A stretch of DNA of 64,000 bases from Phocaeicola_A sp045545095 (GCA_045545095.1 JAZQAG010000004.1:1-64000), one strand, 5' to 3'. Positions 33,244 to 42,571 are shown, counted from the stretch's first letter. The notes: generated by a model not told the origin, from the letters alone. Numbers and translations: made by a program.

Positions 33244-33759
33244 ATGATAAGAAAGGAAGAGGTTTATCGCATTGGTCAGTTGGCCAAACCACACGGTATT
33301 AAAGGCGAAGTAGCTTTTCATTTTACGGATGATATATTTGATCGGACAGAGGAGTGTGATTATCTGATTTGTCTGATAGATGGTATTTTTGTCCCTTTCT
33401 TTATTGAAGAGTATCGTTTCAAAAGCGATGCCGTGGCATTGATTAAGTTTGAAGGGGTGGATACAGCCGAACAAGCCCGTAGATTTACCAATATAGAGGT
33501 CTATTTCCCGACTAAATTCGCAGAAGAGAGCGACGAACTGTCGTGGAGCTATTTTGTAGGCTTTCAGCTTAAAGATAAACACTTGGGGGACTTGGGCGAG
33601 ATAGAGGCGGTAGATGAGTCAACTATCAATACGCTATTTGTCGTGAGACGTCTTGATGGCGAGGAACTCCTTGTACCGGCTCAAGAGGCTTTCATTACTG
33701 ATATGGATCACAAACTCCGTATCATCTTCGTTGATTTGCCGGAAGGTCTGGTAGAGTAA
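33244..33759 (+). CDS. rimM: ribosome maturation factor RimM
   Basis: A 171-residue 16S rRNA processing protein from the ATG at 33244 (the frame is open from 33199 inside murA, but the family start is MIRKEEVYRIGQLAKPHGIKGEVAFHF). The N-terminal RimM domain covers about 1-90 and the C-terminal PRC-barrel about 95-168 (LGDLGEIEAVDESTINTLFVV, ELLVPAQEAFITDMDHKLRIIFVDLPEGL). It acts on the 30S head with S19. Confidence 0.93.
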   Translation: MIRKEEVYRIGQLAKPHGIKGEVAFHFTDDIFDRTEECDYLICLIDGIFVPFFIEEYRFKSDAVALIKFEGVDTAEQARRFTNIEVYFPTKFAEESDELSWSYFVGFQLKDKHLGDLGEIEAVDESTINTLFVVRRLDGEELLVPAQEAFITDMDHKLRIIFVDLPEGLVE

Positions 33760-33789
33760 ACGGCAGATGCAGGTTGGTAGCTGTAAAAG

Positions 33790-34650
33790 TCAGAATATGA
33801 TGTAAGGTTCCAATCTTTCTAGGTCATCGGGAGTAAACTCTTTGCAAAGAGACAACTGATCCAAACTGATTAAAGGTCCGTGTTTCCTTCGATATTCTAT
33901 AATACACCGTGCCTGATAGAAATTCAGATAAGGATGTTTTTGTAAACTTCCTATTCCTTCTTTATTGATGTTAATCTGTGTCTGTATGGGTGTTTCCAAT
34001 ACAAACCATTGTTCTATCTCTTCCGGGAGACCTTCAATCTCTTTCAATTGTGCGAGATTGTAGAATCCTCCTAAACGTTGACGATATTTCACAATACGGC
34101 TAGCCCGCCAACTCCCAATCCCAGGAATCATTTTCAACTCTGTGGTGTCTGCTTTATTCAAATCGATGGTTGTTCCTTTGGGGTATTTTATGCTTTGGGG
34201 ATACTTTCGGATAGCTTGTCTGATGGTATCCGTAACCCTCGTTGTCCGACTCTCTTGTTTGACTTCTTCTACAGGAATGTTGATGTAGGGAAGCAACTTT
34301 GTATATGTCTCTTCTGTCATTCCATAGATACGCGCCAATTGTTCAGAATTACGGAAATGGCCTCCTGCTTCCCGATAGCGTACAATATTGCGGGCTACAA
34401 ACTTCGGAACACCGGCTTCTACCATTGTGGCAGAATCGGCAGTGTTAGGATTGAACGAATGATATCCGGTTGTGGGTTTGTGGGGATGTGTTGCTGCATG
34501 GCATAAACTGTCGGCAATTTCCTTGTCTATTTCTGTTGCAGGAGATTCCGGCTTTAGCCAAAGAACTGTCATTCCTATCAATAATAGTGCTGATAAGATG
34601 AGAATAGCCCGTTTGTCACCGGACGGGAAAAAGAAAAAATCTTTCCACAT
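33790..34650 (-). CDS. helix-hairpin-helix DNA-binding protein (ComEA-like), membrane-anchored
   Basis: A 286-residue protein from the ATG at 34648-34650; upstream in-frame codons lie at or above the promoter (34716-34723). A membrane helix is at residues about 17-33 (AILILSALLLIGMTVLWL). Three helix-hairpin-helix repeats follow: FNPNTADSATMVEAGVPKFVARNIVRYREAG, LNKADTTELKMIPGIGSWRASRIVKYRQR and a third near SLQKHPYLNFYQARCIIEYRRKHG. ComEA binds incoming DNA in the periplasm during transformation, which is plausible here but unproven. Confidence 0.82.
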   Translation of the reverse strand: MWKDFFFFPSGDKRAILILSALLLIGMTVLWLKPESPATEIDKEIADSLCHAATHPHKPTTGYHSFNPNTADSATMVEAGVPKFVARNIVRYREAGGHFRNSEQLARIYGMTEETYTKLLPYINIPVEEVKQESRTTRVTDTIRQAIRKYPQSIKYPKGTTIDLNKADTTELKMIPGIGSWRASRIVKYRQRLGGFYNLAQLKEIEGLPEEIEQWFVLETPIQTQININKEGIGSLQKHPYLNFYQARCIIEYRRKHGPLISLDQLSLCKEFTPDDLERLEPYIIF

Positions 34651-34715
34651 AGTTTTTGCTGCTAATCTTTGATTCGTGGGAGTATCGGATACTGGTTCTC
34701 TACAAAAGACAGTTG

Positions 34716-34723
34716 CAAATGTA
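34716..34723 (-). promoter_or_regulatory. promoter -7 element of the HhH protein gene
   Basis: TACATTTG on the minus strand, about 65 bases ahead of the chosen ATG. Confidence 0.6.
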
Positions 34724-34850
34724 GCATATTCTGCTGTCATGAGCAAAAAAAAGAGAAAATCCTTGGTAGTCAAATCTGGTATTTTGGAAAACAACCTTTG
34801 TATTGGATGTAAAATTGGGATGGAAAAGTCTGTGGCTATCAAAAAAAGTG

Positions 34851-34858
34851 TATATTTG
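34851..34858 (+). promoter_or_regulatory. promoter -7 element of the 34941 glycosyltransferase
   Basis: TATATTTG, exact TAnnTTTG match, 82 bases ahead of the start codon. Together with the element at 34716 it forms a divergent pair in a 290-base gap that otherwise shows nothing notable. Confidence 0.55.
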
Positions 34859-34940
34859 CAAAACTCTTTGTGATAGGAGATACCTTTAAGTGATAAAATT
34901 GTTGTTTTGTATAAAAGTGTATGAATAAAGCTGTGCTTTA

Positions 34941-35909
34941 ATGAAGAACTCTACACAGAAAGAATTATATATCAAACATCAGGTGGTGGATGTGGCCATC
35001 GTTACGGTTTGTCGCAATGGATATAAAGATACATGCAGGTTGATAGACTCGTTGCAGAAGTATGTGAAATCCGTCACTTATCGTATTGTGGTGGTGGATG
35101 ACTGTTCTGTGGAGAATGAAGCCAAGATGTTGCTCAAAAAGTATCCAAACATTAAGGCTATACGTACTTCAGAAAGCAAAGGATATGCTTCGGCTTGTAA
35201 TATTGGGAAGAATTTGGTGGACAGTCGTTATGTACTATATATAAAGAATGACACTTATGTGGATGATGATATACTTCATCCTTGGTTAGAAGCAATAGCT
35301 GAGGCTGGAACTTTGGTGGTTTCGACTCCGTTGATACTGAAAGCAACAGATGAGCGCAGCATAGAATTTGCCGGGTCATCGGGATTGACAAAATGTCTTT
35401 TATCCCGAAAGATGTATCATGTGGGAAAAGCTGTGGAAGATGTAGAACTGAGGACCTGCAGCATACCTTATTTGAATAATGTGGCCATGATGATACATCG
35501 AGATACTTTTAAAGAGATGGGAGGTCCTTCGAAAGTCTATAGGGACGGGTATGAGGATTTGGATTGGTCCAACTTGTTGGTGGCTAATGGATATAAAGTA
35601 CTATTTGTACCAAGTGTCAGAATCTATCATGGCAAGATGGAGGAGGATTGTAGAAGTGAGCAAGAAGCTATATATAATAAGGTATTAGGAAGACTGCTTT
35701 TTATCTATCGTAATCGAATAGGTAAAACCCAATCTTGGGCGCATATCTATACACTGTGTTGTGTATGTCCCCGATTAATCAGATGGAGGTATTTCTTTTC
35801 TGATTGGATGACTGTATATCATGCTATCAATACTTACTATCAGATGAGCGAAGATGACAAGATGGATTCAACACATTACAGATTCTCTTTTTTCCTTCCA
35901 TCCAGATAA
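34941..35909 (+). CDS. family 2 glycosyltransferase
   Basis: A 322-residue GT2 enzyme. VDVAIVTVCRNGYKDTCRLIDSLQKY opens the Rossmann part; RIVVVDDCSVENEAKML is the nucleotide-binding Asp region and YVLYIKNDTYVDDDIL the metal site. In the middle, RDTFKEMGGPSKVYRDGYEDLDWSNLLVANGYKVLF resembles the acceptor motif of rhamnosyltransferases. The N-terminus is Lys/Ser-rich and low in GC, and the gene is AT-rich, which suggests a less conserved accessory function. It has no glycan neighbours here. Confidence 0.85.
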   Translation: MKNSTQKELYIKHQVVDVAIVTVCRNGYKDTCRLIDSLQKYVKSVTYRIVVVDDCSVENEAKMLLKKYPNIKAIRTSESKGYASACNIGKNLVDSRYVLYIKNDTYVDDDILHPWLEAIAEAGTLVVSTPLILKATDERSIEFAGSSGLTKCLLSRKMYHVGKAVEDVELRTCSIPYLNNVAMMIHRDTFKEMGGPSKVYRDGYEDLDWSNLLVANGYKVLFVPSVRIYHGKMEEDCRSEQEAIYNKVLGRLLFIYRNRIGKTQSWAHIYTLCCVCPRLIRWRYFFSDWMTVYHAINTYYQMSEDDKMDSTHYRFSFFLPSR

Positions 35910-35954
35910 AGAATAGCCCGATACATAATCTTTGTCGGGTAAAGAGTAGATATG

Positions 35955-36578
35955 TCAACGGGTCATGGCTTGAAACCGTTTTTCGACAAACTTCTTTATG
36001 AAATGTGTTGTCCCTTCAATGCCTAATATGGAAGAATTGATGCAAAGATGATAAGTATTTGCATGTCCCCAACTATGAGCGCTGTAGTAATTGTAGTATG
36101 AGGCACGACGATGATCGGCCTTCTGCATGAACGTGCGTGCTTGCTCTTCGGTGAAATCAGGATGACGCTGGCGAATGCGGTGGATACGGTCTACTTCGTC
36201 GGCCGTAATGAATATGTTAATACAATGGGGATGTTCGCGTAAAATATAATCGGCACAACGACCTACAAAAATACAAGACCCCTTTTCTGAAAGATGGTGT
36301 ATGGCATTACTCTGTATCTGGAATAGTGATTCATCGCTCAGACAATTCCCATACATATTATCTCCAATGAAAGGAATGACTTCAAAAAGACGTGATATCA
36401 ATCCTTTCTCTTCATCCTTTTTCTCGAACACCTCTTTGCTGAAACCACTTTCTTTGGCGGCGGTTTCGATGAGTGTGCGGTCATAGATGGGGATGTTCAA
36501 TTCTTTGGCGAGCATCTCTCCAATGAGTTTTCCTCCACTGCCTAATTGGCGTCCTATGTTGATGAAGTATTTTTCCAT
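35955..36578 (-). CDS. cytidylate kinase-like P-loop protein
   Basis: A 207-residue P-loop NTPase starting MEKYFINIGRQLGSGGKLIGEMLAKELNIPIYDRTLIETAA. GRQLGSGGKLI is the P-loop, as in the cytidylate-kinase-like family AAA_33. The lid-like region QRHPDFTEEQARTFMQKADHRRASYYNYYSA contains the conserved Arg pair. True Cmk differs in its NMP-binding domain, so a different phosphate acceptor is possible. The frame runs to a TTG at 36584; the ATG at 36576-36578 was preferred. It follows the MATE gene after 64 bases. Confidence 0.8.
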   Translation of the reverse strand: MEKYFINIGRQLGSGGKLIGEMLAKELNIPIYDRTLIETAAKESGFSKEVFEKKDEEKGLISRLFEVIPFIGDNMYGNCLSDESLFQIQSNAIHHLSEKGSCIFVGRCADYILREHPHCINIFITADEVDRIHRIRQRHPDFTEEQARTFMQKADHRRASYYNYYSAHSWGHANTYHLCINSSILGIEGTTHFIKKFVEKRFQAMTR

Positions 36579-36642
36579 AATCAAAAGTCTTTAAGTTTCT
36601 TTTCTTGTTGCTTCTAAATATTCAGATTTGAACGCTCCTATT

Positions 36643-37995
36643 CTATCCTTGCTTGAATAACTGAAATTGTTTGTAAAGCATCCATCCAGCTAATAGTGAT
36701 GAAAGTGTGTCGCTGATGGGGGCGGCCATCCAGACACCTGTCTGTCCGAAAAAGCGGGGAAGTATGATTAACATAGGGATAAGGAATAGTAGCTGTCGGG
36801 TGAGTGACAGGAATATGCTCTTCTTGGCCATGCCTATACTCTGGAAGAAATTGACTGTGACCATCTGGAAACCAACGATGGGGAAAGCCAATACCAAAAT
36901 GAACAGACCGTGAGCCGCTTGTCGGATGAGCTCTTCGTCTGTAGTGAAGGCGCGCGCTACTACTTCGGGAATAAATGCGCCAGTCAAAAAGGCAGCGGTA
37001 GTAACAAGGGTAGCAGCATAAATGGTAAGGCGCATTACGCGGTTCACTCGGTCGAACTGGCGGGCACCAAAATTATATCCTGCTATAGGCTGCATGCCCT
37101 GATTGAGTCCCATAACAATCATTACAAAGAAAAAAACGATGCGGTTTGCAATACCATAAGCGCCAATGGCAAGATCACCGCCATGAGTCTGTAATCCCTT
37201 ATTGATAAGTATCACAACAAAACAAGCGCACAGGTTCATTAGAAATGGAGCCATACCGATGGCCAAAGAATTGGTGACAATCTTGCGTTGCAACTTGAAA
37301 GTCCCTCGCCGCAAATGTATAAGTTCATTCTTGTTGGCAAAGATCTTCAATTGCCAGCAAAGGGCCAATGCTTGGGCAAGGATTGTTGCAATGGCAGCTC
37401 CTTGAATACCCATATCAAAGGTATAGATGAAGAGTGGATCGAGAATAGTATTGATTATAACCGTTCCGATAGTGGCATACATGGCTTTCTGTGGATGTCC
37501 GGCTGAACGAAGCATGGCATTCAATCCTAAATACATGTGAGTTATGACATTGCCCAAAAGGATAATGACCATGTAATCCTTGGCATAGCCGATAGTGGCA
37601 TCGCTGGCTCCAAAGAAGTAGAGGATAGGGTCTATGAAAAGTAACATCAGGGCACCGAAAATGATACCGATGATAGTGTTCAGTGTGATGACATTACCTA
37701 AAATATTTTGTGCGGTGGAGTAATCCTTTTGGCCTAACTTGACAGACAGTAAGGTGGAGGCTCCTACACCGACCATAGCACCGAAGGCGGCAGAGAGGTT
37801 CATTACGGGGAAGGTGATGGCAAGTCCTGATATGGCTAATGGACCTACGCCCTGACCGATAAATATACTGTCCACCATGTTGTAGAGTGAAGAAGCAGTC
37901 ATCGCTATAATGGCAGGGACGGCATATTGTGTAAGCAATTTACGTATGCTTTCGGTTCCCAATTCGGTGGCCGTAGTATTATTCTTTGGTTGCAT
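36643..37995 (-). CDS. MATE-family multidrug/cation efflux transporter
   Basis: A 450-residue inner-membrane protein with about twelve membrane helices. The two halves show the MATE repeat: KLLTQYAVPAIIAMTASSLYNMVDSIFIGQGVGPLAISGLAITFPVM opens the first, and YAATLVTTAAFLTGAFIPEVVARAFT lies in the second. LNQGMQPIAGYNFGARQFDRVNRVMRL is the conserved hinge. It most resembles the NorM/DinF branch that expels dyes and drugs with Na+ or H+. Divergent from mnmA, with a promoter at 38047. Confidence 0.9.
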   Translation of the reverse strand: MQPKNNTTATELGTESIRKLLTQYAVPAIIAMTASSLYNMVDSIFIGQGVGPLAISGLAITFPVMNLSAAFGAMVGVGASTLLSVKLGQKDYSTAQNILGNVITLNTIIGIIFGALMLLFIDPILYFFGASDATIGYAKDYMVIILLGNVITHMYLGLNAMLRSAGHPQKAMYATIGTVIINTILDPLFIYTFDMGIQGAAIATILAQALALCWQLKIFANKNELIHLRRGTFKLQRKIVTNSLAIGMAPFLMNLCACFVVILINKGLQTHGGDLAIGAYGIANRIVFFFVMIVMGLNQGMQPIAGYNFGARQFDRVNRVMRLTIYAATLVTTAAFLTGAFIPEVVARAFTTDEELIRQAAHGLFILVLAFPIVGFQMVTVNFFQSIGMAKKSIFLSLTRQLLFLIPMLIILPRFFGQTGVWMAAPISDTLSSLLAGWMLYKQFQLFKQG

Positions 37996-38046
37996 GAATT
38001 TGTTATTTTAAGTTATCCTCAGTCTATACTTGTTATAATTCTTCTG

Positions 38047-38054
38047 CAAAGATA
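38047..38054 (-). promoter_or_regulatory. promoter -7 element of the MATE gene
   Basis: TATCTTTG on the minus strand. Only 21 bases separate it from the mnmA element on the plus strand, so the two promoters overlap. Confidence 0.65.
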
Positions 38055-38075
38055 CGGCAAATTAATTTTTATGCC

Positions 38076-38083
38076 TACATTTG
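38076..38083 (+). promoter_or_regulatory. promoter -7 element of mnmA
   Basis: TACATTTG, exact consensus, 22 bases ahead of the mnmA ATG, back-to-back with the MATE promoter. Confidence 0.65.
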
Positions 38084-38105
38084 CAGTCGGAAAAAGCTTG
38101 AAGAT

Positions 38106-39233
38106 ATGTCAGAAAAGTTAAATGGACTTCGAGTGTTGGTCGGAATGAGTGGTGGGGTGGATAGTACAGCTGTCTGCCTGATGTTGCTTGAACAAGGATA
38201 TGACGTGGTTGGAGTGACCATGCGTACATGGGATAATCCGTCTGCTTTTGCTACACCTGAACAATCGGAACCTGACTATATTGTGGAGGCACGTGCATTG
38301 GCCGAACGGTTAGGTATAGAGCATCATGTGGCCGATGAACGTGAAGAATTCCGTCAAATTATTGTACAGAATTTTATTGATGAATATATGCGGGGACGTA
38401 CCCCCAATCCATGTGTGATGTGTAATCCACTTTTCAAGTTCAGGGTGCTTCTCGAATGGGCAGACCGTCTGAAGTGTGCTTACATTGCTACGGGACACTA
38501 TTCACGTGTGGAAGGACGGGGAGGCAAAAGCTATATTGTGGTGGGAAATGACCCTAAAAAAGATCAAAGCTATTTCCTTTGGCGATTGGGACAGGATGTC
38601 CTTGGGCGCTTGAAATTCCCTTTGGGGGAATTGACAAAACAACAGGTAAGGACATATCTCAAGGACAGAGGATTTGAAACGAAAGCCGCGGAAGGGGAGA
38701 GTATGGAAATCTGTTTTATAGAAGGTGATTATCGTGACTTTCTGCGTAAACAAGTTCCTGATATAGACCAACGTATCGGGGAAGGCAAGTTCGTGGATGT
38801 TGAGGGACATACCTTGGGTACTCATCGAGGGTTTGCCTACTATACTATCGGACAACGGAAAGGATTGGAAATAGCTTTGGGGAAGCCTGCCTATGTCATT
38901 AAACTGAATCCACAAAAAAATACGGTGATGTTGGGAGATGCGGAGTGTCTGAAAGCGGCATATATGGTGACAGAAAAGCCCTTATGGGTGGATGAGGAGG
39001 AGGCTTTGTCTTCAGACGTGTTGACTGTACGTATTCGATACCGTAGTACTCCTATCCCTTGTCAGGTATATCCTTTAGAAGACGGCCGGCTGATAGTCAA
39101 GTTTATGGCTGAAGCTTCTTCTGTAACTCCAGGGCAGTCGGCCGTCTTCTATATTGGTAAACGGGTGGTAGGTGGCGCCTTTATTGATTCTCAAAAAGGG
39201 GTGAACTATTTGGCACAAAGTGTTCTCGGATAA
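38106..39233 (+). CDS. mnmA: tRNA-specific 2-thiouridylase MnmA
   Basis: A 375-residue PP-loop enzyme that makes 2-thiouridine at position 34 of Lys, Glu and Gln tRNAs. The PP-loop is VGMSGGVDSTAVCLML, and the two catalytic cysteines are in NPCVMCNP (first) and EICFIEGDYRDFL (second). Other core parts are ATGHYSRVE, DPKKDQSYFLWRL and the C-terminal beta-barrel domain from about 275. Many Bacteroidetes have two copies; only this one is in the window. Confidence 0.93.
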   Translation: MSEKLNGLRVLVGMSGGVDSTAVCLMLLEQGYDVVGVTMRTWDNPSAFATPEQSEPDYIVEARALAERLGIEHHVADEREEFRQIIVQNFIDEYMRGRTPNPCVMCNPLFKFRVLLEWADRLKCAYIATGHYSRVEGRGGKSYIVVGNDPKKDQSYFLWRLGQDVLGRLKFPLGELTKQQVRTYLKDRGFETKAAEGESMEICFIEGDYRDFLRKQVPDIDQRIGEGKFVDVEGHTLGTHRGFAYYTIGQRKGLEIALGKPAYVIKLNPQKNTVMLGDAECLKAAYMVTEKPLWVDEEEALSSDVLTVRIRYRSTPIPCQVYPLEDGRLIVKFMAEASSVTPGQSAVFYIGKRVVGGAFIDSQKGVNYLAQSVLG

Positions 39234-39304
39234 GGAAAGGGGGAATTCGGCATGTGAAATAAGTTCTTTGTCACCTTCTTCCAATTACCATTTATTCTAT
39301 TTTT

Positions 39305-40417
39305 TCAGAGAGAACCTTTTGTTGATGGTAATTCGTAGTGGTATATATCTCGGCGGACGGCCATCTTCAATGCGCGGGCCAAGGCTTTGAATATACCCTC
39401 TATCTTATGATGCTCGTTTGTCCCTTCGGCCTTGATGTTTAGGTTCATGCGGGCGGCATCACTGAGTGATTTGAAGAAATGCAAGAACATTTCTGTGGGC
39501 ATTTCGCCAATCTTTTCGCGATGGAAATCGGCATCCCATACCAACCAAGGACGACCTCCGAAATCCAATGATACTTGGCAAAGGCAATCATCCATGGGCA
39601 GGGAGTATCCGTAGCGCTCGATGCCCCGTTTGTTGCCCAATGCCTGATAGATACATTCGCCCAGTGCTATGGCTGTATCTTCGATGGTATGGTGCTCGTC
39701 CACGTGCAGGTCTCCTTTCACTTGAATGTCCAGGTTCATTCCTCCATGTTTGCCTATCTGCTCCAACATGTGGTCGAAGAAGCCTAAGCCTGTGTGGATA
39801 TGGCATGTGCCATTGCCATCCAAGTCGATGCGGATATGGATATCCGTCTCTTTGGTGGTGCGGCGCACTTCTGCCGTCCGTTCGCCTGCGAAAAGGTATT
39901 CAGTCACCTTGTCCCAATCGGTGGTAGCCAAGGCACAATAGGGAAGGAGATTGTCGGGCAGATTGCTCTTGTCCGCTTGCAGATAGATGGCCTTGCATCC
40001 TAAGTTTTTGGCCAATTCTACATCTGTGGCCCGGTCGCCTATGACATAGCAACTGGTCATATCGTAATCTCCTGTCAGGTAGCTTGTCAACAGTCCTGTG
40101 CGTGGTTTGCGGGTTGGTGCATTGTCGGCAGGAAAACTTCGGTCGATGAGTACGTCATCGAATGTGATTCCTTCACCTTCCAAGGTGCGCATCATCAGGT
40201 TATGTGCCGGCCAGAAGGTCTCTTCGGGGAAAGAGGTTGTACCTAATCCGTCTTGATTGCTGACCATGACAAACTCGTAATCCAATGTCTGGCGGATAAA
40301 GCCTAGATTCTTTATGACTTTGGGTACGAACTCCAATTTCTCGAACGAGTCGATCTGCTCGTCTGCCGGCTCCTTGATAATGGTGCCGTCTCTATCGATA
40401 AATAGTGCTTTCTTCAT
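39305..40417 (-). CDS. hisB: bifunctional histidinol-phosphatase / imidazoleglycerol-phosphate dehydratase
   Basis: A 370-residue fusion. The N-terminal HAD domain (about 1-165) starts ALFIDRDGTIIKEPADEQIDSFEKLEF and performs histidinol-phosphate dephosphorylation. The C-terminal part (about 180-370) is the IGP dehydratase with the metal-binding HHTIED and DEHHTIED-type motif (DLHVDEHHTIEDTAIALGECI) and the second half's EGTNEHHKIEGIFKALARAL. Both active sites look complete. No other his gene is next to it. Immediately upstream lies repeat array C. Confidence 0.95.
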   Translation of the reverse strand: MKKALFIDRDGTIIKEPADEQIDSFEKLEFVPKVIKNLGFIRQTLDYEFVMVSNQDGLGTTSFPEETFWPAHNLMMRTLEGEGITFDDVLIDRSFPADNAPTRKPRTGLLTSYLTGDYDMTSCYVIGDRATDVELAKNLGCKAIYLQADKSNLPDNLLPYCALATTDWDKVTEYLFAGERTAEVRRTTKETDIHIRIDLDGNGTCHIHTGLGFFDHMLEQIGKHGGMNLDIQVKGDLHVDEHHTIEDTAIALGECIYQALGNKRGIERYGYSLPMDDCLCQVSLDFGGRPWLVWDADFHREKIGEMPTEMFLHFFKSLSDAARMNLNIKAEGTNEHHKIEGIFKALARALKMAVRRDIYHYELPSTKGSL

Positions 40418-40427
40418 ATCTTTTTTT

Positions 40428-40483
40428 GCCCTACCTGAAAAATATTTTTCTCAGGTAGGGGAGAAATATTTTCCCCGTAGGGC
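40428..40483. repeat. array C: two phased GAAA...TTTC dyads between hisB and nadE
   Basis: The first dyad has outer arms CTACCTGA at 40431-40438 and TCAGGTAG at 40451-40458 around an AT centre. The second reads GGGGAGAAATATTTTCCCC (40458-40476). Their centres are about 23 bases apart. Flanking GCCCTAC at 40428-40434 is complementary to GTAGGGC at 40477-40483, so the whole unit is an inverted repeat with two inner dyads. CAGGTAGGGGAGAAA recurs at 27030-27044. It shares the TTTCTCAGG junction with array B. As RNA on the minus strand it could form hairpins in the hisB leader. Confidence 0.8.
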
Positions 40484-40502
40484 AGATTTTGTTTCTTAAT
40501 AA

Positions 40503-42419
40503 TTAAATTTCATCACACTCTTTCAACCATTCTGCCGAACTCGCATCGCTAGGCATGTGCCAATCTCCGCGTGGGCTGAGCGATACGCTTCCAACCTTAG
40601 GACCATCAGGCAAGCATGAACGCTTGAATTGCTGGTTGAAGAAGCGACGGCAGAAGGTGGTGAGCCACTTTTTGATGACTTCGTCCTCGTACTTTCCTTT
40701 GAAGGCATGTCGGGCCAGATAGAATATTTTCTTCGGGCGGAAACCGTGGTGTACGGTATAGTAGAGGAAAAAGTCGTGAAGTTCGTAAGGGCCTACCAGG
40801 TCTTCGGTCTTCTGCTTGATGTTTCCTTGCTCATCGGCAGGTATCAGCTCGGGGCTGATGGGAGTATCTACAATGTCTCTCAGTGTAGTGGCTGAATCTC
40901 CATCTACATGATGGTCGGCAATCCATAGGACAAGGCTTTGTATCAATGTCTTGGGGACACTTGCGTTCACTCCATACATCGACATGTGGTCGCCATTGTA
41001 AGTGGCCCATCCGAGAGCCAGTTCGCTGAGGTCGCCCGTGCCGATGACCATGCCGTTCAGTTGGTTGGCCACATCCATCAGTATCTGTGTACGTTCGCGT
41101 GCCTGACTGTTTTCGTAGGTCACATCCTGTGTGTTGATGTCGTGCCCAATGTCATTGAAATGTTGGATGCAGGCCTCTTTGATACTGATTTCGCGAATGG
41201 ATATTCCTAAAGATTTCATCAGGCTCAAAGCATTCTGATAGGTTCGTCCTGTGGTACCGAATCCAGGCATGGTGATGCCTACAATGTCTTGACGGGAGCG
41301 TCCCAACTTGTCGAAAGCTTTTGCGCAGACAAGCAGGGCAAGGGTACTGTCCAATCCTCCACTGATGCCAATGACGGCGGTTTTGCAATGGGTATGGGCT
41401 ATGCGTTTGCACAAACCTGAGACCTGAATGTTGAACACCTCGTTGCAACGTTCATCCAACATCTGCTCCTGAGGAATAAAAGGTGTCGGATTGATAGGGC
41501 GGGTGAGGGGAGTAGATTTCTCTTTTGCTGGTATGGCGACCTCCTCATATTTTGGTATTTTAGTGCTTGATACGGCTGCTTTGAGATCGTTGCTTTTCAT
41601 GCGCTTGTTGCGTAAACTCTCTACGTCAATGTCACTGATAATAAGTTGTGACTTTGTGTCGAATCGTTCAGCTTCGGCCAATAGCTCTCCATTTTCATAG
41701 ATGAATCCGTGTCCGCCGAATACGACATCTGTGGTAGATTCTCCGCTTCCGCACGATGCGCTGACATAGCCACACAAGTAGCGTGCCGATGTGGCACTGA
41801 GCATCATTTTGCGGTATGCATAGTTCCCTATCAGATCATAGCATGCCGATGGGTTGAATACTACGTCTGCTCCGGCCAATATCTGCTTGGCGCTCTCTGA
41901 GGCCAAGCGTGTCCAACTATTGCCAACCTCAACGGCAAAGATTAATCCTTTCAAACTGAAAAGCACCTGATTGCCAAATATGATTTCATCTTTGTCTTGA
42001 TAATCCAGTTTTACGAATGAATTCTCTGTATTCGTTTGAGGGAAGAAGTATCGCTGGTCATCCGAAGGAGTTTGCTTGGGTACTATACCTTGGATTTTTC
42101 CCCGATAGATGATGGCCGCTACATCGTATAACTTTGAATGCAGAGCTAATGGGCATCCAACAATGGCAATGACGTCCATGCCACGTGTGAATTCAGTTAT
42201 CTCTCGTAGGGCTTCTTTGGCACTATGTAGCAGAGTGCTTTGCGCGAACAAATCGCTGCATGTATATCCCGTGATACTCAATTCAGGAAAAACAACCACT
42301 TGGGCCTCTTGCTGCTCTGCTTCAACAATAAGGCTCTTTATCTCTTTCGCATTTTCTTTGCAATCGGCTATCACCACACGTGGGATTGCGGTTGCCACTT
42401 TTACAAAACCGTAGCTCAT
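40503..42419 (-). CDS. nadE: glutamine-dependent NAD+ synthetase
   Basis: A 638-residue two-domain enzyme. The N-terminal nitrilase-type glutaminase (about 1-280) has the Glu in VVFPELSITGYTC, a Lys in QGIVPKQT and the nucleophile Cys in VFNPSACYD. The C-terminal NAD synthetase has the PP-loop VIGISGGLDSTLALLV (about 355-370), MPGFGTTGRTYQNAL, and TGDLSELALGWATYNGDHMSMYGVN. Ammonia from glutamine is channelled to deamido-NAD. The frame is open from 42437; the ATG at 42417-42419 (MSYGFVKVATAIPRV) is the better start. Confidence 0.93.
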   Translation of the reverse strand: MSYGFVKVATAIPRVVIADCKENAKEIKSLIVEAEQQEAQVVVFPELSITGYTCSDLFAQSTLLHSAKEALREITEFTRGMDVIAIVGCPLALHSKLYDVAAIIYRGKIQGIVPKQTPSDDQRYFFPQTNTENSFVKLDYQDKDEIIFGNQVLFSLKGLIFAVEVGNSWTRLASESAKQILAGADVVFNPSACYDLIGNYAYRKMMLSATSARYLCGYVSASCGSGESTTDVVFGGHGFIYENGELLAEAERFDTKSQLIISDIDVESLRNKRMKSNDLKAAVSSTKIPKYEEVAIPAKEKSTPLTRPINPTPFIPQEQMLDERCNEVFNIQVSGLCKRIAHTHCKTAVIGISGGLDSTLALLVCAKAFDKLGRSRQDIVGITMPGFGTTGRTYQNALSLMKSLGISIREISIKEACIQHFNDIGHDINTQDVTYENSQARERTQILMDVANQLNGMVIGTGDLSELALGWATYNGDHMSMYGVNASVPKTLIQSLVLWIADHHVDGDSATTLRDIVDTPISPELIPADEQGNIKQKTEDLVGPYELHDFFLYYTVHHGFRPKKIFYLARHAFKGKYEDEVIKKWLTTFCRRFFNQQFKRSCLPDGPKVGSVSLSPRGDWHMPSDASSAEWLKECDEI

Positions 42420-42550
42420 AGTGTACTTCTTTATCAAAATTATCTGCGAAAATACGAAATAATCCTATTATTAAATAAGGTATGGAAGAATTAAATTCAT
42501 AAAAGATGTAAAATGATAGAAGAAAAATTTGGAGATAATAAAAATGAGTG

Positions 42551-42558
42551 TATCTTTG
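42551..42558 (+). promoter_or_regulatory. promoter -7 element of the PerR-like regulator gene
   Basis: TATCTTTG, exact consensus, 48 bases ahead of the start codon and 13 bases ahead of the operator at 42572. Confidence 0.7.
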
Positions 42559-42571
42559 CAATCGAAATAAG

